A stretch of DNA of 64,000 nucleotides from Aliamphritea spongicola (lineage in GTDB: Bacteria > Pseudomonadota > Gammaproteobacteria > Pseudomonadales > Balneatricaceae): NCBI GenBank assembly GCA_024347235.1, contig AP025283.1, forward strand, positions 806,001 to 870,000. The letters are read 5' to 3'. The notes below the pieces were generated by a model. That model made no database searches, was not told where the DNA came from, and saw only the letters and a list, made by a program, of their open reading frames with translations. Each line of letters opens with the position of its first letter. The first letter of the stretch is position 1. Positions 1 to 11,642 of the stretch are shown here, in pieces. A program made the position numbers and the translations under genes.

Positions 1-635
1 TGGATAATGGCCGTGAAATGACCGTTCACTGCCCGAATACCGGTTCAATGAAAAACTGTGCAGACCCCGGCAGCCGTGCCTGGATTCAGGATTCCGGCAA
101 TCTGAAACGTAAATATGTCTATGGCTGGGAGCTGGTGGAAGTTGAAGGCCGTTATCTGGCCTGTATTAACACCGGCCGGGCTAACCATCTGGTGCGTGAG
201 GCAATTGAAAGCGGCGTAGCAGAGCCGCTGCAAGGTTATGGAACCCTGCGTACGGAAGTGAAATACGGTGCGGAAAACAGCCGTATCGATTTACTGCTGC
301 AACAGGAAGGCCGGGCTGACTGTTATGTAGAAGTAAAGAATGTCACTTTATTTGAAGGTGACGGGCTGGGGACATTCCCGGATGCCGTCACGACCCGTGG
401 TGCCAAGCATTTGCGGGAACTGATGGCCATGGTAGCTGAAGGTCACCGGGCCGTGTTGTTTTTCTGTGTGCCCCATACCGGGATTGAACGGGTGATGCCG
501 GCGGATCATATCGACCCTGAATATGGTCAGTTATTGCGTGAAGCAGTCAATGCCGGAGTGGAAGTGATTGCCTACGGAGCCCGCATTACACCGGATGAAG
601 TCACACTGGTGCGGCAGTTACCGGTTATGCTTTAA
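1..635 (+). CDS. sfsA: SfsA family protein (5' end cut by window edge)
   Basis: SfsA was named for sugar fermentation stimulation and belongs to a nucleic-acid-binding, nuclease-like fold family; its physiological role is not firmly set. The reading frame is open from base 3, where the codons read DNGRE before the first internal Met at 18, so the true start lies upstream of the window. Visible family hallmarks are HCPNTGSM near the start, the [10 protein letters not shown] stretch, YVEVKNVTL and [16 protein letters not shown]. The last two carry the acidic and Lys residues typical of the nuclease-like core. About 211 residues are present of a usual 230 to 240. The gene is uninterrupted, unlike many others here. 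Confidence 0.93.
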   Translation, partial: DNGREMTVHCPNTGSMKNCADPGSRAWIQDSGNLKRKYVYGWELVEVEGRYLACINTGRANHLVREAIESGVAEPLQGYGTLRTEVKYGAENSRIDLLLQQEGRADCYVEVKNVTLFEGDGLGTFPDAVTTRGAKHLRELMAMVAEGHRAVLFFCVPHTGIERVMPADHIDPEYGQLLREAVNAGVEVIAYGARITPDEVTLVRQLPVML

Positions 636-714
636 GGAATATTAGACTTGATTAAATTAGTTGTCGCTAATATTGTTGCGTCTTTACATTTTTATGATGG
701 CAAAGGGGCAATAA

Positions 715-1134
715 ATGACCAGTATGGCAGTGCCGGCGCTGGCCGGTGGTTTACTGATAGGGTTGTGTGCGGTGCTGATGATGGCCTGGCTGGGCCGTAT
801 TGCAGGTATCAGCGGGATATTCTGGCAGGCTGTTAGCCGGCCTGCTTTTTCTCCGGTGGCGCATGGCGCCTTTTCTTTGATTGGTTTGTTAACCGGCGCC
901 TGGACAGTACACAGGGTAACCGGGCTGGCATTGCCTGTTTTGCCAGAAACAGATACCTGGCAGATTGTTCTGGCAGGGTTGCTGGTCGGCTTCGGTGCCC
1001 GTTTAGGATCAGGCTGTACCAGTGGGCACGGCGTTTGTGGTATTGGCCGTTTGTCAGTGCGTTCACTGGTGGCTACCTGTGTGTTTGTACTGGCTGCGAT
1101 GCTGACTGTTTTCGTAATGAAGATGGGAGGCTGA
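715..1134 (+). CDS. YeeE/YedE family membrane protein, first half-transporter
   Basis: A 139-residue integral membrane protein of the YeeE/YedE (sulphur transport, DUF395-like) family. Members are linked to uptake of thiosulphate or other sulphur species. It shows about four hydrophobic segments and the conserved GFGARLGSGCTSGHG motif around residues 91 to 105, whose Cys is the key residue in this family. The ATG at 715 follows an AAAGGGG ribosome site. It lies one base before a second YeeE-like gene, the usual arrangement of two half-size proteins working as a pair. Substrate cannot be told from sequence. Confidence 0.85.
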   Translation: MTSMAVPALAGGLLIGLCAVLMMAWLGRIAGISGIFWQAVSRPAFSPVAHGAFSLIGLLTGAWTVHRVTGLALPVLPETDTWQIVLAGLLVGFGARLGSGCTSGHGVCGIGRLSVRSLVATCVFVLAAMLTVFVMKMGG

Positions 1135-1135
1135 C

Positions 1136-1604
1136 ATGAGCAGATTAACGGAATCTTCACTGGCGCTGTTCTGCGGCGGATTGTTTGGTGCAGGGCTTGC
1201 GTTATCCGGTATGACTGACCCGGCAAACATTATCGGCTTTTTAGATGTGACCGGCGCATGGAACCCGCAGCTTGTGTTTGTGCTGGCAGCTGCGGTTGGC
1301 ACTTCTGTCGCGGGTTTTTCTGGTTGGGGAAACGTTCCGGACCGGTATTTGCTCAGCGTTTCCACTGGCCGGAAGCTGCAGGAATTGATGCACGGTTATT
1401 AAGCGGTGCGGTTCTGTTTGGCATCGGCTGGGGTTGTATGGTTACTGTCCGGGGCCCGCGCTGGCGGCACTGGTATACGGGCAACAGGATACGGTGATGT
1501 TTGTTGTATCAATGCTGGCCGGTATAGTGATTTACCAGCTGTTACCCGGCCAGAAAAATGTCCCTGGAGTCAATTCGGAGCAATGCACAGCTGACCGTCG
1601 ATAA
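1136..1604 (+). CDS. YeeE/YedE-like membrane protein, second half-transporter (frameshifted in this sequence)
   Basis: Partner of the preceding YeeE protein, starting one base after its stop. The first frame gives LSGMTDPANIIGFLDVTGAWNPQL, typical of the second half. Reading then continues in a second frame (GIDARLLSGAVLFGIGWG) and a third (LYGYCPGPALAALVYGQQ), so two bases are missing. Adding one T to the T run at 1315-1319 and one G to the run at 1430-1433 restores one protein of about 156 residues. The CPGPAL motif is the family's second conserved Cys site. The 3' end is uncertain: as read it overlaps the convergent Rieske gene by about 35 bases, and another missing A near 1556 would shorten it. 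Confidence 0.75.
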
Positions 1605-1890
1605 CCTCAAAACTGACCGGTTCAAGGGATGTACCATTGCAGGGGCCGGCAATACACAAGCCTGCATCAATGGTAAATAATGCGCCGTGGGTGGCACACT
1701 GAATAAACTGTTTTTCAGGATCCAGGAAAGTATCCGGCATCCACTCAAGCGGCACACCCCGGTGGGGGCAACGGTTTTCATAAACGTATAGCTGATCGTT
1801 TTTACGGACTGCAAAAATGCCTCTGCCGTCAATTTCAAAGCCTTTGCTTTGCTGTTCTGTAATCTCGCTGGCGAGGCAGAGAGGTTGCAT
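1570..1890 (-). CDS. Small Rieske [2Fe-2S] domain protein
   Basis: A 106-residue soluble protein made of a single Rieske domain. It shows CPHRG and, 17 residues later, CATHGALF, giving the Cys-His plus Cys-His set that binds a 2Fe-2S cluster. No catalytic domain, signal peptide or membrane segment follows, so it resembles the NirD/ferredoxin-like small Rieske proteins that carry electrons. I chose the ATG at 1890 because a GGAG site sits about 8 bases upstream; a longer reading from 1947 adds residues with no family likeness. It converges on the YeeE pair. Redox partner unknown. Confidence 0.85.
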   Translation of the reverse strand: MQPLCLASEITEQQSKGFEIDGRGIFAVRKNDQLYVYENRCPHRGVPLEWMPDTFLDPEKQFIQCATHGALFTIDAGLCIAGPCNGTSLEPVSFEVIDGQLCIAPN

Positions 1891-2095
1891 AGGGAATTCT
1901 CCGTTAAAAATTGTGTCTATCTTATCCGTCAGTGATGTGCTGAACAAAAGTTATTATTTGCTCAGAACATATTCAGGCAACAATTTACACAATACCGGGG
2001 TCTGATAAACTCTCGTTTCATTCTTAACCTGCAGCAGTTGTTACCTATTTTTCGGTGCAGGCGCTTTGCTCTTATTCCAGGATTATTAAGTATTT

Positions 2096-4430
2096 ATGGC
2101 CAAAAGCAGCGACGAAGCGTAAGTCGCGTAATTCAAAGTCTAAGGCAGCTAAACCTTCATGGTTACGGCGGCTTTTGGCTGTTCTTTAAGCTGGGGCTGT
2201 TACTCAGCGTATTTGCCGCAATCGGTCTGGTGTATCTGGATATTCAGATTCGGGCCAAATTTGAGGGTAAGCGCTGGGCGTTGCCGGCCAAGGTATATGC
2301 CCGCCCGTTGGAATTGTACCCGGGACAGGTGCTGAGCCGTGAAAGTCTTAAACTGGAGCTGAAGGGCCTGGGGTATAAATTTCAAGCCCGGGCCAGTCAG
2401 CCCGGGACCGTTGAGTGGGCCAGCCGCCGGGCCCGGATTTATTCACGGGGCTTTGACTTTGTAGACGGCCTCGAGCCGAGCCGGCGTTTGCTGGTGGATT
2501 TTTCCGGCGATACTGTCAGCCGGATTCGGGACGATGCCGGGCGTAATATTAACTTGGCACGTCTGGAGCCGATCCAGATTGGCGGTATTTACCCCAAGTC
2601 GAATGAAGACCGGGACCTGCTGCAGATCGAGCAGGCCCCGCCTTATCTGGTAGACGCGCTGGTGGCTATCGAGGACCGGGATTATTACTCCCACTACGGG
2701 GTTTCGCCGAAAGGGATTGCCCGGGCCATGTGGGTAAACCTCAAAGCCGGCCGGATTGTTCAGGGGCAGTACCCTGACTCAGCAGCTAATCAAAAACTTT
2801 TATTTAACCTCGGAACGTTCCTATGTACGTAAGTTACTGGAAATCCCGATGGCATTCTTGCTGGACCGTCATTACAGCAAGGATGAAATCCTTGAAGCGT
2901 ATCTGAACGAAGTCTATCTGGGGCAGAAGGGTAACCGTGCGATTCATGGTTTCGGACTGGCCAGCCAGTATTTCTTTGCTCAGCCCATTCAGGAACTCCG
3001 ACTGCATCAGGTGGCGTTGCTGGCCGCAATGGTCAAGGGACCGTCTTATTATGATCCGCGCCGTAATCCTGCCCGGGCGAAAAAGCGCCGGGATCTGGTA
3101 CTAAAAGTACTGCAGGATCAGGGCACGATTACCGCTAAACAGCGCCATCAGGCACAGCAACAGCCTTTGGGAGTGGTAAAGCAGAAGAGTCTGCATCGCG
3201 GTGCATATCCGGCGTATCTGGATCTGGTGAAACGCCAGTTACGGGAAGAATATCCGGATGAAGTGCTCAGCAGTGACGGGTTGCGGATTTTTACCGCGCT
3301 GGACCCTGTGGTTCAGGCCAATGCTGAGCAGAGTCTGGTATCGAGTGTGAAATCGATAACCAAACGTTACGGCAAAAAGTGGCCAAGTTGCAGGGTGGTA
3401 TGGTGGTCAGTAACCCTTACAGCGGTGAAGTGCTGGCGGTGGTCGGCGGTAAGAATACCCGCTATCAGGGATTTAACCGTGCCATTGATGCGATCCGCCC
3501 AGTGGGCTCACTGATCAAGCCGGCGGTGTATCTGACCGCGCTGGAAAAAGGTTACACCCTTGCGTCGCTTCTGGAAGATGAACCTTTAACCGTTGAATTG
3601 CCGGATGGCCCGTGGTCACCGAAAAACTATGACCGTAAGAGCCATGGTCCGGTGCCGCTGTATTATTCACTGGCTAAATCCTATAACCAGTCCACGGTGC
3701 GTCTGGGGATGGATGTTGGCGTGGATGAGGTGCTGGATACCCTGCGGCGCTTAGGATTTAACCGTGACTTACCGGCCTATCCGTCACTGTTCTTGGGGGC
3801 GACGGCGATGTCACCGATTGAGGTGGCGCAGATCTACCAGACCATTGCCGGTAATGGCTTCCAGTTACCGCTGCGGGCGATCCGTATGGTGGCTGATGCC
3901 GAAAATCAGGAGTTGTCCCGTTATCCGCTGGTGGTGCAGCAAACGGTGAATGCCGGGCCGATGTATCAGTTACAGTTCGCCCTGCAGCAGGTAGGGCATA
4001 TCGGTACTGCCCGTTCGGCGTATGCCAGCCTGCCACAGGGCCTGAATCTGGCGGGCAAGACCGGTACCACTAATGATCAGCGTGACAGTTGGTTTGCTGG
4101 CTTTACCGGTGACCGCCTGGCGGTTGTCTGGCTGGGGGCGGATGATAACAGTACCTTGCCGTTAACCGGCAGCAGCGGTGCGCTGAAAACCTGGATAGAA
4201 CTGATGAAGCGGGAACGGCCGCAGCCACTGATTCTGGATCAGCCTGCTGAAGTGGAATACCTGTGGGTGGACGAACTGACCGGGCTGGGATCGGCAGAAG
4301 AGTGTGGCGGTGTGCAGCTGCCATTCTTGCTGGAGAATGAGCCGCAGGAGTATATTCCATGCGCCGCTGCGTATGCGCCGGGTTATGTGGAAGACGAACC
4401 GCTGGACTGGCTGAAAAATGGTTCCGCTAA
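2096..4430 (+). CDS. mrcB: Bifunctional penicillin-binding protein 1b (frameshifted in this sequence)
   Basis: Class A PBP that polymerises and cross-links peptidoglycan in the periplasm, anchored by one membrane helix (LLLSVFAAIGLVYLD). The order is basic N-terminus, helix, UB2H-like region, GT51 glycosyltransferase (EDRDYYSHYG with the catalytic Glu, then GGSTLTQQL) and transpeptidase with SLIK, SYN and KTGTT as the Ser-x-x-Lys, S-x-N and K-T-G motifs. It is read in pieces. Bases are missing at the A runs near 2101 and 2114, probably at 2188-2192, at G 2763-2766 (two), A 3374-3378 and A 4414-4418. The last repair ends the protein in LKKWFR at 4430, just before a terminator, instead of running on to 4548. 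Repaired length is about 780 residues, normal for PBP1b. The exact N-terminus is the weakest part. Confidence 0.9.
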
Positions 4431-4456
4431 GCCTGCAAGCTTAACTGATTCACTGA

Positions 4457-4492
4457 CCGGGCCGGATGCAATATCCGCCCGGTTTTTTATAG
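4457..4492 (+). terminator. Rho-independent terminator after mrcB
   Basis: A GC-rich hairpin (CCGGGC CGGAT, short loop, ATCCG CCCGG) is followed directly by six T. It supports ending mrcB at 4430. Confidence 0.75.
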
Positions 4493-4515
4493 GTGATTAC
4501 TCAGGTATTTCCCGC

Positions 4516-4847
4516 TCATGGCTTTGGCCAGACAAAAATTCCCCATAAAACACAAAACGTATGGCTGGTGATGGCGTACAGCAGCACCATGCTGATGCCC
4601 GTTGCGCTGTGAGAAAACAGCAGCCAGAGTACGGCACTTCCCCGGCAATTATCAGAATTGCAATCAGGCTGGCATTGATTGCCAGACGCAGGTGATAGAC
4701 CGCCAGTGGCGGGCTGCTTGCTGCATAGCGGCTGCGCATCCAGATGAGTCCTCCCAGCGTGATGCCCGGCAGTAACAGCAGGTTCACCAGATACATTAAA
4801 GCCGCAATGCTGGCCAGTTTTTGTCCGGTTTTATTCGCTGTCTGCAT
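4516..4847 (-). CDS. Small hypothetical membrane protein (one frameshift)
   Basis: I do not recognise a named family. After adding one base to the C run at 4640-4643 (G run on the coding strand) it reads as about 110 residues with three to four hydrophobic segments (ALMYLVNLLLLPGITLGGLIWM, then LIAILIIAG, then two more) and ends in WGIFVWPKP. The ATG at 4847 is preceded by a strong GGAGGA site. It diverges from norC, sharing the intergenic region that holds the norC FNR box, and converges on mrcB. A role linked to nitric oxide reduction is possible from position only. Confidence 0.6.
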
Positions 4848-4919
4848 CGGTTTCCTCCTCCCTCTCATTATATGTCTTAGCCGTTAGTACAGTTTGTAAC
4901 GCATAAGTTTTTTCAACAC

Positions 4920-4933
4920 TTGATAAAGGTCAA
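4920..4933 (+). promoter_or_regulatory. FNR/Dnr-type box before norC
   Basis: The 14-base site reads TTGAT-AAAG-GTCAA, matching the FNR/Dnr consensus TTGAT-N4-ATCAA with the G variant common for Dnr. It lies 107 bases before the norC start. It fits control by the Dnr-like regulator encoded at 24395. Confidence 0.85.
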
Positions 4934-5040
4934 GGTGGCCGAAGGGGTGCAATAGGAGAATGCTGACTCGTAGTGGTTACTGGGGCTAATTCACTGTTTT
5001 CAGTGACTTAGTTAAAGGTGCAAAGGGTGGAGATACCTTT

Positions 5041-5474
5041 ATGAATGAAACGTTTACAAAATCAATGGCGAGGAACATCTTCTTTGGCGGAAGTCTGTTC
5101 TTCTTTTGCTGTTGGTCGGTTTATCTGCGGATACCGTGCAACGGCTGCCCGAAAGGGATAACCGCGAAAACCTGACACCGCAGGTGGCACTGGGCAAGAA
5201 AGTCTGGGAAGACAATAACTGCCTGGGCTGTCATACCCTGCTGGGCGAAGGCGCTTATTTTGCACCAGAGCTGGGCAACGTGTATGTCCGCTACGGTAAC
5301 AGCAAAGAAGCGATCAAGGGCTTTATTACAAGCCGTCCTGTCGATGGTATTCCTGGGCGTCGCAGTATGCCTCAGTTCAACATGTCCGAAGAAGAGCTCG
5401 ACGCAATTGCTGAGTTCCTCAAGTACATGTCTGAGATAGACACCAATGACTGGCCACCTAATGTTCAAGGGTAA
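5041..5474 (+). CDS. norC: Nitric oxide reductase subunit C, cytochrome c (one frameshift)
   Basis: Membrane-anchored monohaem cytochrome c that passes electrons to NorB for 2 NO to N2O. The ATG at 5041 gives MNETFTKSMARNIFFGGS, typical of NorC, then a helix. The frame breaks at the T run 5104-5107. Adding one T joins it to the rest, which carries the haem site CLGCH and GEGAYFAPELGNVYVR. Repaired length is 144 residues, normal. It ends nine bases before norB. An intact NorC is needed for NorCB function, so the break is most likely a base-calling error. Confidence 0.95.
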
Positions 5475-6887
<1,413 letters not shown>

Positions 6888-6926
6888 GCAGAGTAAGAAG
6901 AGCAAGTTAAGTAAGTGTAGTAGTAT

Positions 6927-6948
6927 CCCTCCCCGTTCGCGGGGAGGG
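6927..6948 (+). terminator. Strong hairpin after norB, without a T run
   Basis: A perfect 9-base-pair stem (CCCTCCCCG with CGGGGAGGG) closes a TTCG tetraloop, 40 bases after norB. There is no T run, so it is more likely a processing or mRNA-stabilising element separating norCB from the accessory genes than a full terminator. Confidence 0.55.
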
Positions 6949-6969
6949 CTTGATTGTCGGAGTGAAGTA

Positions 6970-7872
6970 ATGAAGCAGCCAAGCCAACGCTTAAGAACTC
7001 TGACCCGCAGCGCATTCTTTGCGCTGTTTCTCGTTGCACCGGTGCTGGATATCTTTCGCTATGATTTGGTTGCCGGACATTTCGTAATTTTTACCTATCC
7101 GCTGAGTCTGGGGCTGGAATCGATACAGGGTCACGATGCTGCGTTGCAGATTCTTCTGCGGGTGCTGTTACCTGCAGTAATACTGATTGCCCTGGGTATC
7201 TGGATTGCTTACAAATTTGGTCGGCTCTACTGCGGCTGGCTGTGCCCGCACTTCTCTGTCGTTGAACTGATTAATGGCCGGATGCAAAAGCTGTTGGGAC
7301 GGCCAACCATCTGGGAAGCTGGCTCTAAACCTCACAGTGTGTCTTCCTGGCTGAGCCTTGTTGTTGTTGCGGTGCTCATCGCCTTTACCTGGGCGGTTGG
7401 GTTGCTGGGGTATCTGTTGCCGCCGCTGGAGCTTTATAAAGATTTATTAACCGGTGAGCTGGGATTCACCAGTTGGCTGTTTTTAGGCGTGGCCACCACG
7501 CTGTTTACTATTGATTTTCTGTTTGCTCGCCATCTGTTCTGCAAGTTTGGCTGTGCACTGGGTGTGTTTCAGAGCCTGGTCTGGATGATGAACCCCAAAG
7601 CACTGATGGTGAGTTTTGATGCCAGCCGTGCAGCCTTATGTAAAGACTGCGATAAAGCTTGCGATAAAGCCTGTCCGATGCGTTTGCCAGCCCGCAGTAT
7701 TAAGCGGAAGAAGTTTACCTGTACTCAGTGCAGTGAATGTATTCAGGCGTGTAATGTCGTGCAGAAGGATAACCCCGATGGCAGTTTGCTGCACTGGGGT
7801 AACGGCGATCCGCGACGCAGCTCTGATGCAGATAAAATTATTCCCAGTGTCGATATAGGAGCCCGGAAATGA
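6970..7872 (+). CDS. Polytopic membrane 4Fe-4S ferredoxin-type protein (NapH/NosR-C-terminal/CcoG-like)
   Basis: A 300-residue membrane iron-sulphur protein. Four to five hydrophobic segments are interspersed with CGWLCPH and CKFGCALG, followed by a soluble end with two ferredoxin-like cysteine clusters (CKDCDKACDKACPM and CTQCSECIQACN). This layout is that of NapH, CcoG and the C-terminal part of NosR, which move electrons between quinol and periplasmic or cytoplasmic partners. It lies between norB and norE and overlaps norE by ATGA, so it belongs to the nor operon. Its job in NO reduction is not established: assembly or electron supply are both possible. Confidence 0.8.
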   Translation: MKQPSQRLRTLTRSAFFALFLVAPVLDIFRYDLVAGHFVIFTYPLSLGLESIQGHDAALQILLRVLLPAVILIALGIWIAYKFGRLYCGWLCPHFSVVELINGRMQKLLGRPTIWEAGSKPHSVSSWLSLVVVAVLIAFTWAVGLLGYLLPPLELYKDLLTGELGFTSWLFLGVATTLFTIDFLFARHLFCKFGCALGVFQSLVWMMNPKALMVSFDASRAALCKDCDKACDKACPMRLPARSIKRKKFTCTQCSECIQACNVVQKDNPDGSLLHWGNGDPRRSSDADKIIPSVDIGARK

Positions 7873-8440
7873 CCGCGCAGGCAGACATTAATGTCAGACA
7901 GTTGCCCGGGGACTTTGCTGTCTGGTTGTTTATTCTTGCTGAGCTGAGTGTATTTGCTCTGTTCTTTATTCTCTATGCCATAACCCGGCTGCGCTTTCCT
8001 GAAATGTTTGCCGAGGGCAGGCGCAACTGAGTGTGCTGGCTGGTGTGGGTAATACACTGGCGCTGCTGACGAGCAGTTGGTTTGTGGCACGTGCGCAGCT
8101 GAAGGTACACAGAGGTCAGGCCGGTGGAAATGCATTTCTGTTATTGGCCCTGATATCCGCATGTGTGTATCTGTGGATAAAAAGCTCAGAGTATCAGCAT
8201 TCGGCAGCGCTGGGTTTTGATCTGGGCACCAACGATTTTTACTTTTTCTATTATGGCCTGACGGCGTTTCATATGTTTCACGTCATTCTGGGCATGCTGG
8301 TGCTGGTGTGGCTGATGTGGCAAAACCGGCGCGGCAGGTACCGTGACGGGCGAATGAATGAGTTTGAAAGCGGTGCCAGCTACTGGCACATGGTCGATCT
8401 TCTCTGGTTAGTACTTTTTCCTTTGGTATATCTCTTATGA
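7869..8440 (+). CDS. norE: NorE-like cytochrome c oxidase subunit III family protein (one frameshift)
   Basis: NorE belongs to the haem-copper oxidase subunit III family and supports nitric oxide reductase activity. The start ATG at 7869 overlaps the previous stop. The N-terminus reads PGDFAVWLFILAELSVFALFF, typical of this family. One G is missing at 8015-8017; repair joins AEGQAQLSVLAG to the remaining helices. The family motif FYFFYYGLTAFHMFHVILGM contains the usual His residues, and the end reads YWHMVDLLWLVLFPLVYLL. Repaired length is 190 residues with five helices. It overlaps norF by ATGA. Confidence 0.88.
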
Positions 8441-8691
8441 GCGAAGCACGTTTAGCGGACAGTATCTGGATATTATTGATATTGGTCACGGTGGCCATGG
8501 CATATTTCGGCGAGAATGGTGCCATTACCTTCGCAACAGTAGTGCTGATCCTGTCTGCCAGTGCGGTTAAAGCATTCTGTGTTGTGGATTATTTTATGGG
8601 GCTGAGAAAAGCTCCGCGGGTATGGCGTTTTATGTTACTGGCATACGCTCCGGTGATCGGGGTGATTGTGAGTGTGACTTATCTGTTTTGA
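8437..8691 (+). CDS. norF: NorF-like small membrane protein (cytochrome c oxidase subunit IV family)
   Basis: An 84-residue protein with three hydrophobic segments, matching the prokaryotic subunit-IV-like family (NorF, CyoD-like). Its motif KAFCVVDYFMGLRKAPRVWR corresponds to the conserved family loop. NorF works with NorE in supporting NO reduction. It overlaps norE by ATGA and is followed by norQ after 59 bases. Confidence 0.85.
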   Translation: MSEARLADSIWILLILVTVAMAYFGENGAITFATVVLILSASAVKAFCVVDYFMGLRKAPRVWRFMLLAYAPVIGVIVSVTYLF

Positions 8692-8750
8692 GCAACCGCT
8701 CGGATCGCTTCGCGGCGAACAACGGCGTTTGCCGTATGGAGAAATATGTG

Positions 8751-9567
8751 ATGAATAATCTGACAACCATCGATACTTCCGCGGCAGGCTCTGCTGCTTT
8801 TTATCAGCCACAGGGCAATGAAGAAGCGCTGTTTATGCACGCGTATGAGCACCAGTTGCCGGTATTACTGAAAGGGCCGACCGGTTGCGGTAAAACCCGT
8901 TTTATCAGTTATATGGCTGAAAAGCTTGGCCTGCCGCTTCACACGGTAGCTTGTCATGATGACCTCAGTGCCTCGGATCTGGTAGGGCGTCACCTGATTG
9001 GTGATGGTTGTACCGTCTGGAGTGACGGCCCCTGACCCGGGCGGTTCGCGAAGGGGGCATCTGTTATCTGGATGAGGTGGTGGAAGCCCGTAAAGATACC
9101 ACCGTGGTTATTCACCCGCTGACGGATGACCGGCGTATTCTGCCGATCGACCGCACCGGTGAAGTACTGGAAGCGCCGGATAATTTTATGCTGATCGTGT
9201 CTTATAACCCGGGCTATCAGAATGTACTTAAGGGAATGAAACCGAGTACCCGGCAGCGTTTCCTGTCGATGAGTTTTGATTACCTGCCAGCGGCTGAAGA
9301 AACCGCGGTAATTGTTCATGAAACCGGTGTTGATCAGGCAATTGCCACCCGTCTGGTGGCGCTGGCAAACAGCCTTCGGGAACTGAAAGATCAGGATCTG
9401 GAAGAGGGGCCAGTACCCGTCTGATCGTTTATACCGCCACGCTGATCGCGGCAGGTTTTGATCCGTTACAGGCGTGCCGGGCAGGTATGATCGAACCGCT
9501 TACCGACGATGCTCAGACCATTGTTGGTTTAATGGAGTTGGCGCAGGCAGCTTTTGGCGCAGAGTGA
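8751..9567 (+). CDS. norQ: NorQ/NirQ MoxR-type AAA+ ATPase (two frameshifts)
   Basis: Cytoplasmic AAA+ protein of the MoxR/CbbQ group that, with NorD, inserts iron into or activates nitric oxide reductase. Walker A is GPTGCGKT; Walker B is ICYLDEV. The frame is broken twice, at the C run 9029-9032 and the G run 9406-9409. Adding one base at each gives a continuous 272-residue protein ending FGAE, normal for the family. The start at 8751 has a GGAG site nine bases upstream; ATG 8736 in the same frame lacks one. It lies 33 bases before norD. Confidence 0.93.
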
Positions 9568-9600
9568 TATTTAAATCAGACGGTTAGCGAAGAGGCAGTA

Positions 9601-11467
9601 ATGGAAGAGCGAGTCGGTCAGATATGGGATAAGTGGATCACTAAGCTGGCGTATCAGGGGTATCCTGAGGCGGCGGTTCAGCTGGATGATGTGAAAGCAG
9701 CGCTGGGTGTTTTCTACCGCGGACTGGGCGGAGACAGCGGCCTGACGATCAGTGCCACTACCCCGACTCTGCACCGTGCCCGCCGTAACTGGCTGCACCG
9801 GGTTGCTGGTACCGGTAGCAAAGTTGAACTGGCCTGGTATGACGAGCGCTGCCTTTACTTGCCGCAGCGTCTGGATGTTTTTCCGCAGGCAGAGTTGAAC
9901 CGCGAACTGTATTTCTGGCTGGCCGCGCTGGCCGGTACGCCGGCAACGGCTGAAGTGCACCGGGGATGAACTGGCTGGTGGATAACCAGTCACGCTGCCA
10001 GCAAACGCTTTCTTTATACCCAGGGCTGAGATCCCGTTACAGGCGGTTGGTGGATGCCTTTATTCAGCAACGTGATCCTGCTGATCTGAAACACAGTGGC
10101 CAGGCGGCCGTGCTGTCGGCGGTGTATCAGGCGTTACGTGAGCCTGGTTCGGTAACCGAGCTGCCGGCGGATGATTTTGCACCGGACCCTGTCCCCTGTG
10201 GCTGCACCCGAATCCGCCCCGGGCAGAAGGGCTACGCAGCGAAGACAGCGGCAAAGACCGGGATTCTTCCCAGGGGCAGAGTAAGCAGGGTGAGCAGCGT
10301 CGCCGTCAGGCGGAACGGGTGGAAAAGCCCGAGGAAAACGGCACAACACTGGGGGTTCGGCACGAGGCTGATTTGTTCTCCTATGCTGAGTTCTGTCAGA
10401 TGGACCGTGGCAGTGAAGACGAGGATGACCTTGATCAGGCGGAGTCCATTGCCAATGACATTGATAAAATGTCTGTCACCCAGGACAGCACCCCGGTGGC
10501 CAGCCGGATTAAGTTTGACCTGGATCTGCCATCCGCTGAGGAAGATGATATCCCCTGGGTGATGGTATCCGTTATCCGGAATGGGATTATAAGCGGCAGG
10601 TATTGCTGCCGGATTATAGCTGTATCATTCCGATGCAAAGCCGTAATGCTGAGGCCAGTGATTTACCGGCTCATCTACAGACAACCGCCCGGCGTCTGCG
10701 CCGCCAGTTTGAAATGCTGACTAACCGTTCCGTGCGGTTGCGCAGCCAGTATGACGGCGATGAGCTGGATATTGATGCCTATCTGCAACACCGCACTGCT
10801 CTGGCTACCGGTAAGGGCGATGATGGCCGCTTATACAGTCAGAAACGGCGTTTGCAGCGGGATATGTCCTGTCTGTTGCTGGCTGATTTGTCGTTATCCA
10901 CAGATGCCTGGGTAGGCACTCAGAATGCGGAAGATGACTGTCAGGTGATTGATGTGATCCGTGACAGCCTGTATCTGTTTTCGGAAAGCCTGCATGCCAG
11001 TGAAGATCAGTTCGCCATTCACGGTTTTTCTTCCCGCCGGCGGGAGCATGTGCGTTTTAACTGCCTGAAGGATTTCGGTGAAACTTATAATGACACGGTT
11101 CGTGGCCGTATCGCCGATATTTCGCCGGGCTTTTATACCCGGATGGGAGCGGCTATCCGCCATGCCTCTGCGTTGCTGGCGAAACAGCCGGCAGAGAAAA
11201 GCTGCTTCTGATTGTGACCGACGGCAAGCCCAACGACCTTGATCGCTATGAAGGCCGGCACGGCATTGAAGATACCCGTAAGGCGATTCAGGAAGCCCGC
11301 AGCATGGGGCTGGTACCATTCTGTATCACCATTGATGAGCAGGCTAATCAGTATCTTCCGTATCTGTTTGGCCGTCAGGGATATACGTTTATTCACCGGG
11401 CGACCCAGCTACCGAAAAACTTCCGCAACTGTATCTGAAGCTGACCGGCAAGCTGCTGGAACACTGA
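9601..11467 (+). CDS. norD: NorD, VWA-domain activation protein (five frameshifts)
   Basis: NorD is a von Willebrand A-domain protein that partners NorQ to activate NorCB. The C-terminal half shows the VWA metal-site pattern (LLLADLSLSTDAW, a DxSxS site, and later LLLIVTDGKPND). The middle is acidic and variable, as usual. Five breaks are seen, at G 9962-9965, C 10193-10196, C 10552-10555, A 11197-11200 and A 11415-11419, each mended by one base. The repaired coding length is exactly divisible by three (623 residues), and the C-terminus becomes LPKKLPQLYLKLTGKLLEH, as expected. It is the last gene of the nor set. Confidence 0.92.
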
Positions 11468-11486
11468 AGCAACTGCCGGTTGCTGA

Positions 11487-11500
11487 TTGATATGCATCAA
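11487..11500 (+). promoter_or_regulatory. FNR/Dnr box before cysG
   Basis: Perfect palindromic site TTGAT-ATGC-ATCAA between norD and the sirohaem synthase gene. It puts a sirohaem synthase, usually constitutive, under likely anaerobic or NO control. Confidence 0.85.
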
Positions 11501-11642
11501 GGCGCAAATCCCCTGTCTGTTTAGGCTGATGTGCAAATAGTGCTTTTAAAGTGGCTGTGTTTACGAGCATGTGTTTACGAGCGTTCGTTTACAGGCATTT
11601 CTTACGAGCTTTGCATGTCTGATCTTTGCCAGGGGCCGGTCA

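Noticed and set aside
4430-4548. C-terminal extension of mrcB to 4548
   Set aside because: It runs through a rho-independent terminator and arises from one missing A; the repaired protein stops at 4430.
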